From CAJXVY01 sp031580995 (GTDB taxonomy: Bacteria; Actinomycetota; Actinomycetes; Actinomycetales; Microbacteriaceae): a stretch of 49,622 nt of DNA. The position numbers and the translations under genes were made by a program. Where the stretch lies: contig JAVLCC010000008.1 of the NCBI GenBank assembly GCA_031580995.1, forward strand, positions 1 through 49,622. The letters run 5' to 3'. This document shows, in pieces, positions 18,037 to 26,107 of the stretch (position 1 is its first letter; every line of letters begins with the position of its first letter). The notes under the pieces are model-generated. The model was not told the DNA's origin, searched no databases, and was given only the letters and a program-made list of their open reading frames with translations.

Positions 18037-18531
18037 TTAGTTTCGGTTTGAAATCAATGCCTTGGCTATCAGCTCCAGTGACTCACTTGCCTCAGAGGAT
18101 AGATACCCCATCCTCACCATCGGGATAAAGCCCGGGCGAAGCAATTTAGTATCAAGCTGATCTCCACCAAATAACTCAAGCTCAGCCATCATCAATAAAG
18201 AATCAACAGTTTTTACATCAAAGCCTTTTTCAAACACTCCCACCAAGGGAAATCTTCCACCAGGTTTGAGCGCCAATAGCTCTGCAAGGTGTTCTTTGGC
18301 CTTATCTAATTCATCATCGGATATCTGAAGGCCAGCGGTGAGCTGCAGATGATCGATGGCGGCATCAATTACGCGATCAGTGGTGTCAATATCCAGTCCA
18401 TTTTCAACAATGCTGAGCTTCACAGAGGTTAGCTCTTCCCAATCATTAGCTTCTGCCAATAATTCAGCAACTTGCTGCGGGTCGTATCCCAGTTGCTTAT
18501 TGATTGTTTTTGGAATCTTGATCTCCAACAT
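18037..18531 (-). CDS. DivI1A-repeat protein
   Basis: This 164-residue cytoplasmic protein has no membrane segment. It contains degenerate repeats of the actinobacterial DivI1A motif: IPKTINKQLGYDPQQVAELL (6-25), a GLDIDTTDRVIDAAI stretch (45-59), RFPLVGVFEKGFDVKTVDSL (93-112) and a final FIPMVRMGYLSSEA (135-148). The motif occurs at the N-terminus of DivIVA-type proteins, and multi-copy versions are an actinobacterial family of unknown function. The gene lies 5 nt after cdsA with AGGAG two bases before the ATG, so it belongs to the pyrH-frr-cdsA transcript. A link to growth zones or envelope synthesis is inference. Confidence 0.72.
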   Translation of the reverse strand: MLEIKIPKTINKQLGYDPQQVAELLAEANDWEELTSVKLSIVENGLDIDTTDRVIDAAIDHLQLTAGLQISDDELDKAKEHLAELLALKPGGRFPLVGVFEKGFDVKTVDSLLMMAELELFGGDQLDTKLLRPGFIPMVRMGYLSSEASESLELIAKALISNRN

Positions 18532-18536
18532 TGCTC

Positions 18537-19364
18537 CTATAAAAACACCAGCGTAAACAAATAGCCCATAAACGCTGCGGGTAGCATTGAGTCTAACCTG
18601 TCCATCACGCCTCCGTGCCCTGGAAGGATATCCCCCATGTCCTTGATACCAAGGTCTCGCTTTATCAAACTCTCCGCCAAATCTCCCAAAACTGCAGCTA
18701 GCAAAATAGCAAAGCTGAATAAAACAGCCAACTGAAGCTGCACACCCATCAGCAATATCCCGCTGCTTATCCCCACAAGCAACGCCCCGAAAACACTTGC
18801 AATGAAACCCTCCCAGGTTTTTTTAGGACTAACACCCGGGGCAAATTTGGTTCTCCCGAAAAACCTGCCAATTAGATAACCAAATGTGTCAATCGCGGCA
18901 ACGGTCAACACCACTGAAAACAGAACATTTGTCCCGTTTTCCGATGTGATGATCAGCACCGCAAAGGAAAGACTGAGTGGAACATAAAACATCACAAACA
19001 CACCTGCGCTGAGATTTCTGAGTAACTCTCTGGTGGTGGCTTGTCTTTCGACAAAGTGATAGGTCAGTGTGACCAGTGAAAGCATTGCGATTGCAACCAA
19101 AACACTGAGCCATTGACCTCGAGCACCATCGATAAAACTGAACCCGATGACAGGAAGAGTTAGATAGGCAGCTGCCCAGCGATTGATATTCCAACCACCG
19201 TGTCTCAAAGCAGAGGAAAGCTCCCAGGTGCCGGCCATCGCTGCAATGGCTGCAAGAAAGACAAAAAGTAACGGATCTATCAGACTCGCTAAAAACGCTC
19301 CGCCGAGACCAACGGCAACTAAAACCCTTGGAAGCAGGGTTTTAGATTTTGATTTCGGCTGCAT
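18537..19364 (-). CDS. cdsA: phosphatidate cytidylyltransferase
   Basis: This 275-residue integral membrane enzyme makes CDP-diacylglycerol from phosphatidate and CTP, the branch point of phospholipid synthesis. It has about seven to eight hydrophobic helices. The family signature is near the C-terminus: SLIKRDLGIKDMGDILPGHG followed by GVMDRLD, with the metal-binding aspartates. The ATG follows the frr stop with no gap (TAGATG), and GAGG lies about 6 nt upstream. This frr-cdsA order is standard in bacteria. Confidence 0.95.
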   Translation of the reverse strand: MQPKSKSKTLLPRVLVAVGLGGAFLASLIDPLLFVFLAAIAAMAGTWELSSALRHGGWNINRWAAAYLTLPVIGFSFIDGARGQWLSVLVAIAMLSLVTLTYHFVERQATTRELLRNLSAGVFVMFYVPLSLSFAVLIITSENGTNVLFSVVLTVAAIDTFGYLIGRFFGRTKFAPGVSPKKTWEGFIASVFGALLVGISSGILLMGVQLQLAVLFSFAILLAAVLGDLAESLIKRDLGIKDMGDILPGHGGVMDRLDSMLPAAFMGYLFTLVFL

Positions 19365-19925
19365 CTAGACCTCGAGAAGCTCAGCCTCTTTGTTTTTTAG
19401 CGATTCATCAACTTGATCGACGTGTTTTTTGGTGATTGCCTCGAGCTCTTTTTCACCCCTTGCAACATCATCATCCCCAGCCTCACCGTCTTTTTTGAGC
19501 TGCTCCAACTCATCTTTGGCGTGCCTTCTGACATTTCTAATGGCCACTCGACCTGCCTCGGCTTTGTCACGAGCCAGCTTCACATATTCTTTTCGGCGCT
19601 CTTCGGTTAGCTCGGGCATGCTAACCCGAATGAGATTCCCATCATTTGTTGGGCTTGCACCGAGGTTAGGCATGTCTCTAAGCGTCTTTTCAATCTCTGC
19701 CAGAACAGATTTGTCATAAGGCGTAATCACAATCGTCTTTGCCTCGGGGTTTTGCAAACTTGCAAGCTGTTCCAAAGGGGTTGGAGTTCCGTAGTAATCA
19801 ACCATTACCTTGCTAAACATTGCAGGGTTTGCCCTACCACTTCGAATAGAGGCAAACTCTTCTTTGGTTGCCATCACCGCTTTATCCATTTTTTCATTCG
19901 CGATATCAAGAGACTGCTGGATCAT
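19365..19925 (-). CDS. frr: ribosome recycling factor
   Basis: RRF of 186 residues (normal about 185) splits post-termination ribosomes with EF-G. Clear family stretches include EFASIRSGRANPAMF, VDYYGTPTPLEQLAS and MPELTEERRKEYVKLARDKA, with the hinge arginine in RNVRRHAKDEL. The ATG at 19925 has AGGAAGG 7 nt upstream. It sits 11 nt after pyrH and directly before cdsA. Confidence 0.97.
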   Translation of the reverse strand: MIQQSLDIANEKMDKAVMATKEEFASIRSGRANPAMFSKVMVDYYGTPTPLEQLASLQNPEAKTIVITPYDKSVLAEIEKTLRDMPNLGASPTNDGNLIRVSMPELTEERRKEYVKLARDKAEAGRVAIRNVRRHAKDELEQLKKDGEAGDDDVARGEKELEAITKKHVDQVDESLKNKEAELLEV

Positions 19926-19936
19926 TATTTGCCTTC

Positions 19937-20644
19937 CTAACTAACCCGAGTACCGATTTGTTCACCAACAATGGCGGCGGTGATATTTCCCGGGGTGTTC
20001 ATTCCAAAAACTCTCATCGGCATGCGGTTATCCATACACAAACTGAATGCCGTTGCATCAACAACCCTTAGCTCCCGAACCAAGGCATCGTGGTAACTGA
20101 TTGATTCAATTAGTTCGGCCTCCGGGTTTTGATTTGGATCATCTGTGTAGACACCATCAACTCCGTTTTTGGCTACCAACACTTCATCCGCCTTGATTTC
20201 CAAAGCTCTTTGAGCAGAAACGGTATCGGTTGAGAAATAAGGTAATCCAGCACCTGCTCCGAAAATCACCACTCGATCTTTTTCCAGATGCCTAATGGCT
20301 CTGAGTGGGATGTAAGCTTCGGAAACCTGAGCCATAGAGATGGCAGATTGAACCCGGGTGTCAACCCCCGCCTGTTCCAAAAAATCTTGCAAAGCTAAGG
20401 CATTCATAACAGTTCCAAGCATTCCCATGTAGTCAGCTCTGGCTCTGTCCATTCCCCGGTTACTCAGTTCTGCCCCGCGGAAAAAGTTCCCACCACCAAC
20501 AACAATTGCAACCTCGGCTTGTTTCGCGCCCTCTGCAATTTCCTTGGCAATTGAACTTACAACGTCTGGATTGACTCCCACTTCTCCGCCACCGAAGGCT
20601 TCACCTGAGAGTTTTAGTAGGACTCTTCGTTTATTTTCCGACAA
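19937..20644 (-). CDS. pyrH: UMP kinase
   Basis: This 235-residue hexameric UMP kinase of the amino-acid kinase fold phosphorylates UMP to UDP. Visible motifs are RVLLKLSGEAFGG (6-18), VVGGGNFFRG, the UMP-binding DYMGMLGTVMNALALQD, and VFGAGAGLPYFSTDT with the acid-rich nucleotide site after it. The start is TTG at 20644, with AGGAGG 7 nt upstream. The intrinsic terminator after tsf ends 43 nt before this start, so pyrH probably has its own promoter or depends on read-through. Confidence 0.96.
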   Translation of the reverse strand: MSENKRRVLLKLSGEAFGGGEVGVNPDVVSSIAKEIAEGAKQAEVAIVVGGGNFFRGAELSNRGMDRARADYMGMLGTVMNALALQDFLEQAGVDTRVQSAISMAQVSEAYIPLRAIRHLEKDRVVIFGAGAGLPYFSTDTVSAQRALEIKADEVLVAKNGVDGVYTDDPNQNPEAELIESISYHDALVRELRVVDATAFSLCMDNRMPMRVFGMNTPGNITAAIVGEQIGTRVS

Positions 20645-20680
20645 CCTAAATCCTCCTCAGCTCCTGAATAGTTTAGGGGG

Positions 20681-20717
20681 AAAACAAAAATGGACTCGGC
20701 TAAACCGAGTCCATTTT
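20681..20717 (-). terminator. intrinsic terminator after tsf
   Basis: A perfect 13-bp inverted repeat (20687-20699 and 20705-20717, arm AAAATGGACTCGG) encloses a 5-nt loop. Read on the minus strand it is followed by TTTTTGTTTT. It lies 12 nt beyond the tsf stop codon and before pyrH. Because the arms are A/T-flanked on both sides it could also work in the other direction. It is the clearest terminator in the window. Confidence 0.88.
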
Positions 20718-20728
20718 CATTTCTAGTT

Positions 20729-21556
20729 CTAAGCCCCTACGCGAACCCTGACAAAAGAGCTTGCCTTCACGCCAGCATTTTCCAACACCTGGCCAACACT
20801 CTGCTTGGGATCTTTGGCAAATGCCTGCTCCAACAAAACGTTCTCTTTGAAAAAGCCAGTGACTCTTCCTTCGACAATCTTGGCAAGTGCCTGCTCAGGC
20901 TTGCCCTCATTGCGAGCAGTTTCCTCGGCGATTGAACGCTCCTTGGCAACGATCTCCTCAGGGACATCCTCACGAGACATGTAAAGAGGTGAGAAGGCAG
21001 CGATGTGAACCGCAACATCGTGGGCAACGGCCGCGTCTCCGCCACTAAATGCAACCAGCACGCCAACCTGCGGTGGCAGGTCTTTGCTTGTTCTGTGCAT
21101 GTAGGCATCAACTTGCTCATCCTCAACAGCGGCGAAGCTTCTAAGCTCAACCTTTTCTCCTAGGATGGCGGCCTCGTTGGTGATTTCCTCTTCAACGGTT
21201 GAAGAACCCATAGGCGCCTTCAATGCCTCTTCCACAGAAGTTGCGCTGCTTTCAGCCAATGTGTCAGCAACCTTCTCGGCCAAAGCGATGAACTTATCGC
21301 CCTTGGCAACGAAGTCTGTTTCACACGCAAGCTCGATTAGGAAACCTTTGCCTCCGTTTACACGAGAAACAACAAGACCCTCACTGGTTGAACGGCCCTC
21401 GCGCTTGGTGACACCTTTCAGACCCTTCAGTCTGAGTGCCTCCATAGCTTTCTCTAGATCGCCATCAGTTTCCTCAAGGGCTTTTTTGCAATCCATCATT
21501 CCGGCACCGCTGCGCTCTCGCAGTGCCTTGACATCAGCTGCCGTGTAGTTGGCCAT
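20729..21556 (-). CDS. tsf: elongation factor Ts
   Basis: EF-Ts of 275 residues exchanges GDP for GTP on EF-Tu. The N-terminal UBA-like domain (ADVKALRERSGAGMMDCKKAL, with the TDGDLEKAMEALR motif after it) and the EF-Tu contact LIELACETDFVAKGDKF are present, as are the two core subdomains up to the C-terminal AFAKDPKQSVGQVL. The ATG overlaps the rpsB stop by one base pair set (TAATG). The strong terminator after it closes the rpsB-tsf transcript. Confidence 0.97.
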   Translation of the reverse strand: MANYTAADVKALRERSGAGMMDCKKALEETDGDLEKAMEALRLKGLKGVTKREGRSTSEGLVVSRVNGGKGFLIELACETDFVAKGDKFIALAEKVADTLAESSATSVEEALKAPMGSSTVEEEITNEAAILGEKVELRSFAAVEDEQVDAYMHRTSKDLPPQVGVLVAFSGGDAAVAHDVAVHIAAFSPLYMSREDVPEEIVAKERSIAEETARNEGKPEQALAKIVEGRVTGFFKENVLLEQAFAKDPKQSVGQVLENAGVKASSFVRVRVGA

Positions 21557-22717
21557 TACTCAGCTTCCTTCTTCTCTTCAGTTGACTTAGTGGTTGTTTT
21601 CTTCGCCGCTGGCTTTTTTGCCGGAGCCTTTTTCTCAGCCGCTGGCTTTGCTGCTGGTTTTTTNNNNNNNNNNNNNNNNNNNNNNNNNNNNNNNNNNNNN
21701 NNNNNNNNNNNNNNNNNNNNNNNNNNNNNNNNNNNNNNNNNNNNNNNNNNNNNNNNNNNNNNNCTTCTCAGCAGTTTTAGCAGCTGGTTTCTTTGCAGCG
21801 GGCTTGTCCTCAGATTTGTCAGCTGACTTCGAAGCCGCGGGTTTTTTGGCTGCTGGCTTTTCTTCAGTCTTCTTGGCTGGGGCTTCTTTCGCAGCTGGTG
21901 CCTCAGTTTCAGAGCTGTGCGCTGTTTCTGACTCTTCGACTACCTGTTCGTTACTTGCTGCATCCTGCTGAGCTAGTAACTCTCGCTCCCATTCAGCCAA
22001 AGGTTCGGCTTCTTGCTCGTCACTTGAGTGACGGGCAACCATTCCATCTGCTGCCGCATCGGCAATCACCTTGGTCAAAAGCTCAATTGAACGAATTGCG
22101 TCATCATTTCCTGGGATGCCGATTTTCACATCATCTGGATCACAGTTGGTATCCAAGATTGCAATAACGGGGATTCCAAGCTTTTTGGCCTCGGTAACCG
22201 CAAGGTGTTCTTTATTGGTGTCAACAACCCAGATTGCACTTGGTGTGCGGGTGATGTTTTTAATTCCACCAAGGCTGCGGTTTAGCTTGTCGCGCTCACG
22301 GCGCATCAAAAGAAGCTCTTTTTTGGTGTAACCGGTGGATGCTGTGTTTTCCAGATCCATGATTTCTAATTCTTTTAGTCTCTGCAGACGCTTGTTAACG
22401 GTGTTGAAGTTAGTGAGCAATCCACCCAACCAACGCTCGTTGATGTAGGGCTGACCCACGCGCAAAGCCTGCTGAGAGATGATCTCTTGTGCCTGCTTTT
22501 TGGTTCCAACAAACAGGATGTTTCCACCCTTAGCGACAACATCTTTTACATAGTTATACGCTGCATCAATGTGTTCTAGTGATTGCTGCAGATCAATGAT
22601 GTAGATTCCTGAACGATCGGTCAGGATATATTTCTTCATTTTTGGATTCCAGCGCTTTGTCTGGTGTCCAAAGTGCACGCCACTGTCAAGTAGCTGCCTC
22701 GTAGTTACAACGGCCAC
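21556..22717 (-). CDS. rpsB: 30S ribosomal protein S2 with Lys/Ala/Pro-rich tail (contains assembly gap)
   Basis: The S2 core is complete. It starts at GTG 22717 (AVVTTRQLLDSGVHFGHQ), 7 nt after GAGGAG; an ATG-like start further upstream at 22750 would add an atypical leader. Conserved blocks include YIIDLQQSLEHID, FVGTKKQAQEII and PVIAILDTNCDPD. After about residue 250 the protein has a long tail of Ala, Lys, Pro and Glu with PAAKKPAA-like repeats. A 100-N gap at 21664-21763 falls in this tail. Frame on the far side is recovered only if the true gap is a multiple of 3 nt, giving an end of STEEKKEAE and a TAA at 21556-21558. Any open frame running through the N run out of phase is an artefact. 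Confidence 0.93.
21664..21763. other. assembly gap (100 N) in rpsB tail
   Basis: Exactly 100 N, a typical placeholder for unknown length. Both sides code for PAAK/KPAA-type repeats of S2. The flanking frames fit if the real missing length is divisible by three. Confidence 0.95.
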
Positions 22718-22834
22718 AGCCGTACTCCTCTCAGTTACTGATGAAATCAATTTGATTCATCCCTGGTGCCCCCTAACCGCGTTCACCGCAATAGCGGACT
22801 GAGAAAGCGGAGGTGTTTTTGGGACACGCGAATT

Positions 22835-22848
22835 CGTCCCGAAGGACG
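22835..22848 (-). promoter_or_regulatory. UUCG-tetraloop hairpin in the rpsB 5' region
   Basis: Read on the minus strand, CGTCC-TTCG-GGACG forms a perfect 5-bp stem with an extra-stable UUCG loop, about 118 nt upstream of the rpsB start. The 219-nt region 22718-22936 between rpsB and the divergent M23 gene also holds CCGC-TATT-GCGG and two AGGCT/AGCCT inverted pairs (22856-22874 and 22918-22930). It may be part of a regulatory leader for S2; this is inference. Confidence 0.35.
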
Positions 22849-22924
22849 TAGTTCAAGCCTAGTGGAGAAAGGCTAAGGTTTCCACAATTTTCTGAAGCTA
22901 GCAACCATGCTAAATCTAGGCTTT

Positions 22925-22930
22925 TAGCCT
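22925..22930 (+). promoter_or_regulatory. putative -10 box for a leaderless transcript
   Basis: TAGCCT occupies exactly positions -12 to -7 relative to the A of ATG 22937, and no ribosome binding site precedes that ATG. This is the geometry of actinobacterial leaderless promoters. No convincing -35 box is seen. Confidence 0.4.
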
Positions 22931-22936
22931 GATCTA

Positions 22937-23371
22937 ATGATTCTGTTTCTTATATTGACGCTCATTCCAGCGGATGATTTTGAAAGACCATCGGCTGACT
23001 TTGGAGCTGGTCACAGAGGAATCGATTTGGTGCTGGATGATATTTACTCACCAGTCTCTGGTGAAGTTAGCTTTGTCGGAAAGGTTTTCACCCGAAACCT
23101 AATCAGCATTGAAACAGACCTTGGTAAATTCAGTTTTGAACCCGTCTGCTCAGAGCTTTCCAAGGGTCAGAACATAGAAGCTGGCGAGTTCATTGGGGTT
23201 CGCTGTGAAGCGGAAAATTACAACTCACACTGCAAAGACTGTGTGCATATTTCCTATAGAGATCCTCAATACCGCAATCCGCTTTGGGTTTTGGGGGTCC
23301 GAGAACCCTCGAAAGCGATATCAGGCCCGGGGATGGGCCTTCGAATAGCCCTCTCTAAGCCTTTCAATTGA
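22937..23371 (+). CDS. M23-peptidase-like envelope protein, probably catalytically degenerate
   Basis: This 144-residue protein begins with a short hydrophobic stretch (ILFLILTLIP). GAGHRGIDL carries the HxxxD metal pair (H26, D30), and the beta-rich lysostaphin-like fold follows with YSPVSGEVSFVGKV. The C-terminal metal motif, usually HxH, reads CVHIS, so the first histidine is cysteine. A further cysteine precedes it in SHCKDC. A similar gene lies next to rpsB in mycobacteria (Rv2891), so position and cysteine are probably family traits. It likely acts at the cell wall or as a non-catalytic binding domain. No upstream start is possible because of an in-frame stop at 22925. Its last 51 nt overlap the convergent xerC gene. 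Confidence 0.78.
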   Translation: MILFLILTLIPADDFERPSADFGAGHRGIDLVLDDIYSPVSGEVSFVGKVFTRNLISIETDLGKFSFEPVCSELSKGQNIEAGEFIGVRCEAENYNSHCKDCVHISYRDPQYRNPLWVLGVREPSKAISGPGMGLRIALSKPFN

Positions 23372-24187
23372 AACGTGGGTATAAATCTGGGTGGTGCTAA
23401 GGGAGCTGTGACCCAATAGCTCTTGAACCGATCTCAAATCAGCACCGTTATCCAATAAATGTGTCGCTGCAGAATGCCTGAGGGAGTGTGGACCCAACTG
23501 ATGGCCAGTGCCCGCAAGTTGTTTGGCAACGATTCGATGAATATCTCGAACGCCTAGGTTTTTGCCATCTTCATTCACCAGCAAACCCTCAGAGGAGGGT
23601 TTTGTTTCCAGATAAAGATTCAATGAATCAAAAGCGGGTTTACCAAAAGGAAGTGTCCGTTGCTTATTTCCTTTACCGATAACACTCAGAGTCTGTCTTT
23701 GAAAATCAATGTCTTTCTCCCTAAGTTCCGACAACTCGCTGACTCGCATACCGGTTGAATATAAAAGCTCAACAATCAACCAGTTCAGTCTCTGCTGATG
23801 ATCTCCCTCATTGGCTAGCTGTTTTAGTTTTGACAAAAGCTCCTCTAGGAATTTTGCATTGGCAGTTTTTGGCAATGTTCTGCTTAGCTTCGGTGAACGT
23901 AACTTGGCTGCTGGGTCAGTCTCAGATTGTCCAGTTTCAAACAAAAACTTCCCAAAAGAGCGAATGGTGGCGGTCTTTCTGGCAATAGTTGATTTTTGCG
24001 CTCCAGCTTCGCTGGCAGCAAATAACCAATCACGGATTATGTCTGTATTCAGCTGGTCGATTCCTAAGTTTTTGGAGACCACAAAAGATTCAAATTCGCG
24101 CAGGTCTGTTTCATAGGCACGCAGGGTATTTTCACTAAGACCACTGGTCTGTTTCGCTTTGATAAATGAAACAATTTGCTCACGCAT
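23321..24187 (-). CDS. xerC: tyrosine recombinase XerC
   Basis: This 288-residue site-specific recombinase resolves chromosome dimers at dif. The N-terminal SAM-like core-binding domain is at 1-90. The catalytic set is complete: R148 in STGMRVSEL, K172 in GKGNKQR, H234 and R237 in HSLRHSAATH, H260 in LLGHSSLSTTQ and nucleophile Y269. The length matches XerC/XerD. No phage or integron context is present, and the rpsB-xerC-dprA-rnhB neighbourhood is the normal actinobacterial place for the host recombinase. Start ATG is at 24187. Its 3' end overlaps the M23-like gene. Confidence 0.93.
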   Translation of the reverse strand: MREQIVSFIKAKQTSGLSENTLRAYETDLREFESFVVSKNLGIDQLNTDIIRDWLFAASEAGAQKSTIARKTATIRSFGKFLFETGQSETDPAAKLRSPKLSRTLPKTANAKFLEELLSKLKQLANEGDHQQRLNWLIVELLYSTGMRVSELSELREKDIDFQRQTLSVIGKGNKQRTLPFGKPAFDSLNLYLETKPSSEGLLVNEDGKNLGVRDIHRIVAKQLAGTGHQLGPHSLRHSAATHLLDNGADLRSVQELLGHSSLSTTQIYTHVSIERLREGYSKAHPRA

Positions 24188-24235
24188 GACTAAAGCCTAA
24201 GTAACTTAGAGGCATTCACCTGTATTTCTAAAGCC

Positions 24236-25075
24236 TTAGCCAACCTCTGCCATTTCAAAAAATTCAGTTTTCACGCCGGCTTTTTTTGCCATCCACTGAC
24301 CACCCGGAGAAAATTCAGGATCATCGGTCAGGCAAACAGTGACCTCTCTACTTAGGTTCAGTGCATGCTGGGCGGTGTTTATAGAACCACTGACCTCTGG
24401 GGCTTCAACCAGAAAAAGTCTGCTGCAAACAGCTGCAATCAATCTATTTCTATTCAAAAACCCTAGTTTTCCACTTTTCACACCGGGCGGCATTTCGCTT
24501 ATTGCGGCCCCCAAAAATCCCTCGCGGATAAACTCCGATGCCTTTTTGGGATATACCGAATCTAAGCCCCCGGCTAAAACCATTAGTTGTGGTACCTGCT
24601 GAGCCTTGGCAATCAAATGCGCTGAGAGGTCGATACCGTTAGCACCACCGGAAACTAAACCCCTTGAAACCTCCATTTGTGAGACTACCTGCTCGGCAAT
24701 TTTTGCACCGGTGGCAGTCCTACTTCTAGTGCCCACCACTGCTGTGAAATCTATGCTTGCAAACTTAGCTGTTGAGAACAGAATCCATGGAGCTTGGCTA
24801 CCAAGATCGTCGATTCCACCGATATCACTTGGATTCACGATCTCAAGTCTTAATATCTCCATAGCCTTCAGCGAGCTTGCGAGGTTGAATGTCCCAAGCC
24901 TTGCTCGAGCTCTATTCAAAGCCATGTCCAACCAGCGCTGATCGGCTTTGGCGTTTTGAACCAGATCCAAAGCTTGCTCAACTGGAAGTTCAAATAGATG
25001 TTTTCTGAGTCTTCCCTCATTTGCGGGAATGGCAACGTTGAGCAAAATCCTGGCCACTAGTTCACTGTCATTCAT
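24236..25075 (-). CDS. dprA: DNA-processing protein DprA (short form)
   Basis: This 279-residue protein carries the Rossmann-like DprA domain: VVGTRSRTATG, SGGANGIDLSAH, LAGGLDSVYPKK, NRNRLIAAVCSRLFLVEAPEVSG. DprA binds single-stranded DNA and loads RecA during transformation or uptake. It is short compared with many family members (about 350-400 residues) because no C-terminal winged-helix domain is present. The N-terminal 60 residues are helical. No comM or comF gene lies beside it here. The ATG has only a weak ribosome binding site, and 48 nt separate its stop from xerC. Confidence 0.9.
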   Translation of the reverse strand: MNDSELVARILLNVAIPANEGRLRKHLFELPVEQALDLVQNAKADQRWLDMALNRARARLGTFNLASSLKAMEILRLEIVNPSDIGGIDDLGSQAPWILFSTAKFASIDFTAVVGTRSRTATGAKIAEQVVSQMEVSRGLVSGGANGIDLSAHLIAKAQQVPQLMVLAGGLDSVYPKKASEFIREGFLGAAISEMPPGVKSGKLGFLNRNRLIAAVCSRLFLVEAPEVSGSINTAQHALNLSREVTVCLTDDPEFSPGGQWMAKKAGVKTEFFEMAEVG

Positions 25076-25136
25076 GACAGAGAGTCTTTTCTAAGTGGAG
25101 TTAGGAAATAGCTAGATATCGCAAACTGTGGAAAAA

Positions 25137-25460
25137 CTAGTCTTCGATTGCAAACTCTTTTGGAATCTCAATCTCTTGATTGCCAAGTTCTTCGACATTG
25201 ACGTCTTTGAAAGTCAGCACATTCACGCTTTTTGTAAATCGGTCTGTTCTGTATGTGTCCCAAACCCAAACATCTGTCATAGATAGCTCGAAGTAAAAAT
25301 CAGTTCCGGCATCAACGCGCTTCAGTTCTACCTCATTGGCAAGATAAAATCTGCGCTCAGTCTCGATGACGAAGCGGAACATCTTGATTACCTCGCGGTA
25401 CTCGCGATACAGAGAAAGCTCAGCTTCCCGATCGAAATCTTCAAATTCTTGTTCGTCCAT
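25137..25460 (-). CDS. DUF2469 family protein
   Basis: This 107-residue, acidic, cysteine-free protein of the actinobacteria-specific DUF2469 family has unknown function. The family core is clear: ELSLYREYREVIKMFRFVIE, RRFYLANEVEL, DVWVWDTYRTDRFTKSV, LTFKDVNVEEL. I chose ATG 25460 because it gives the normal MDEQEFEDFDREAEL beginning and lies 17 nt after the rnhB stop; an upstream TTG at 25520 would add an unrelated 20-residue leader inside rnhB. It sits between rnhB and dprA, as in other actinobacteria. Confidence 0.9.
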   Translation of the reverse strand: MDEQEFEDFDREAELSLYREYREVIKMFRFVIETERRFYLANEVELKRVDAGTDFYFELSMTDVWVWDTYRTDRFTKSVNVLTFKDVNVEELGNQEIEIPKEFAIED

Positions 25461-25477
25461 TAGCTGCCAGTGTAAAC

Positions 25478-26107
25478 CTAGAAAAGCATTTGTTCCGAAT
25501 TGATTATTCGAGTTAGCCAAGTTTTTCTATGAATTTTTGTGGAACCAAATTCTCTGATTGCATCCATGTGAGCCTCAGATGCATAACCCTTATTGCCCGA
25601 CCACTGATAATTCGGGTGCAGACTGTCTAGCTCTCGCATTATTTCATCACGGTAATGCTTGGCGATGATGCTTGCGGCACTCACCGCCGCGCACTGCTGG
25701 TCGGCTTTGATTTTGGTGGTCACCAAATCTTCCATCCCCAACCAGTTGTGTTTCCCATCCAATAAAATCGGCACATCAGTCACGCTTAGTTTGTCAATGG
25801 CCATAAGCGCAGCCCTCTTTAGCGCTTCGCTGATTCCTAATTGATCAATCTCCGAAGCTGAAACCTCACCCACCGCGTTTTCAAGCCAATCTGCAGCTAA
25901 TTCAGCGATGGCTTCTCTTTTAGGCTCAGCTATCAGCTTTGAATCCTTGAGGCCTTTTGGGATTTCACGAGCAGAGTGTTGAGTAAAAACTGTGGCTGCC
26001 ACCACTACAGGTCCTGCAATTGCCCCTCGACCAACCTCATCCAAACAAATCAATGAACCCTTATCGGCTATGAGTTCTAATTCAGTTTCAAGGTTTGGGA
26101 ACGTCAT
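25478..26107 (-). CDS. rnhB: ribonuclease HII
   Basis: RNase HII of 209 residues removes ribonucleotides from DNA and RNA of RNA-DNA hybrids. The active-site opening ICLDEVGRGAIAGPVV carries D23 and E24. Other family blocks are LKDSKLI, LLDGKHNW and SAASIIAKHYRDEIM. ATG 26107 lies inside the 3' end of lepB (20-nt overlap); a TTG directly in front (26110) is an alternative. GAAG lies a few bases upstream. Confidence 0.95.
   Translation of the reverse strand: MTFPNLETELELIADKGSLICLDEVGRGAIAGPVVVAATVFTQHSAREIPKGLKDSKLIAEPKREAIAELAADWLENAVGEVSASEIDQLGISEALKRAALMAIDKLSVTDVPILLDGKHNWLGMEDLVTTKIKADQQCAAVSAASIIAKHYRDEIMRELDSLHPNYQWSGNKGYASEAHMDAIREFGSTKIHRKTWLTRIINSEQMLF

Noticed and set aside
23321..24187. 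Tyrosine recombinase as a sign of a mobile element
   Set aside because: Host XerC length and catalytic set, standard housekeeping neighbourhood, no att-like repeats or phage genes.
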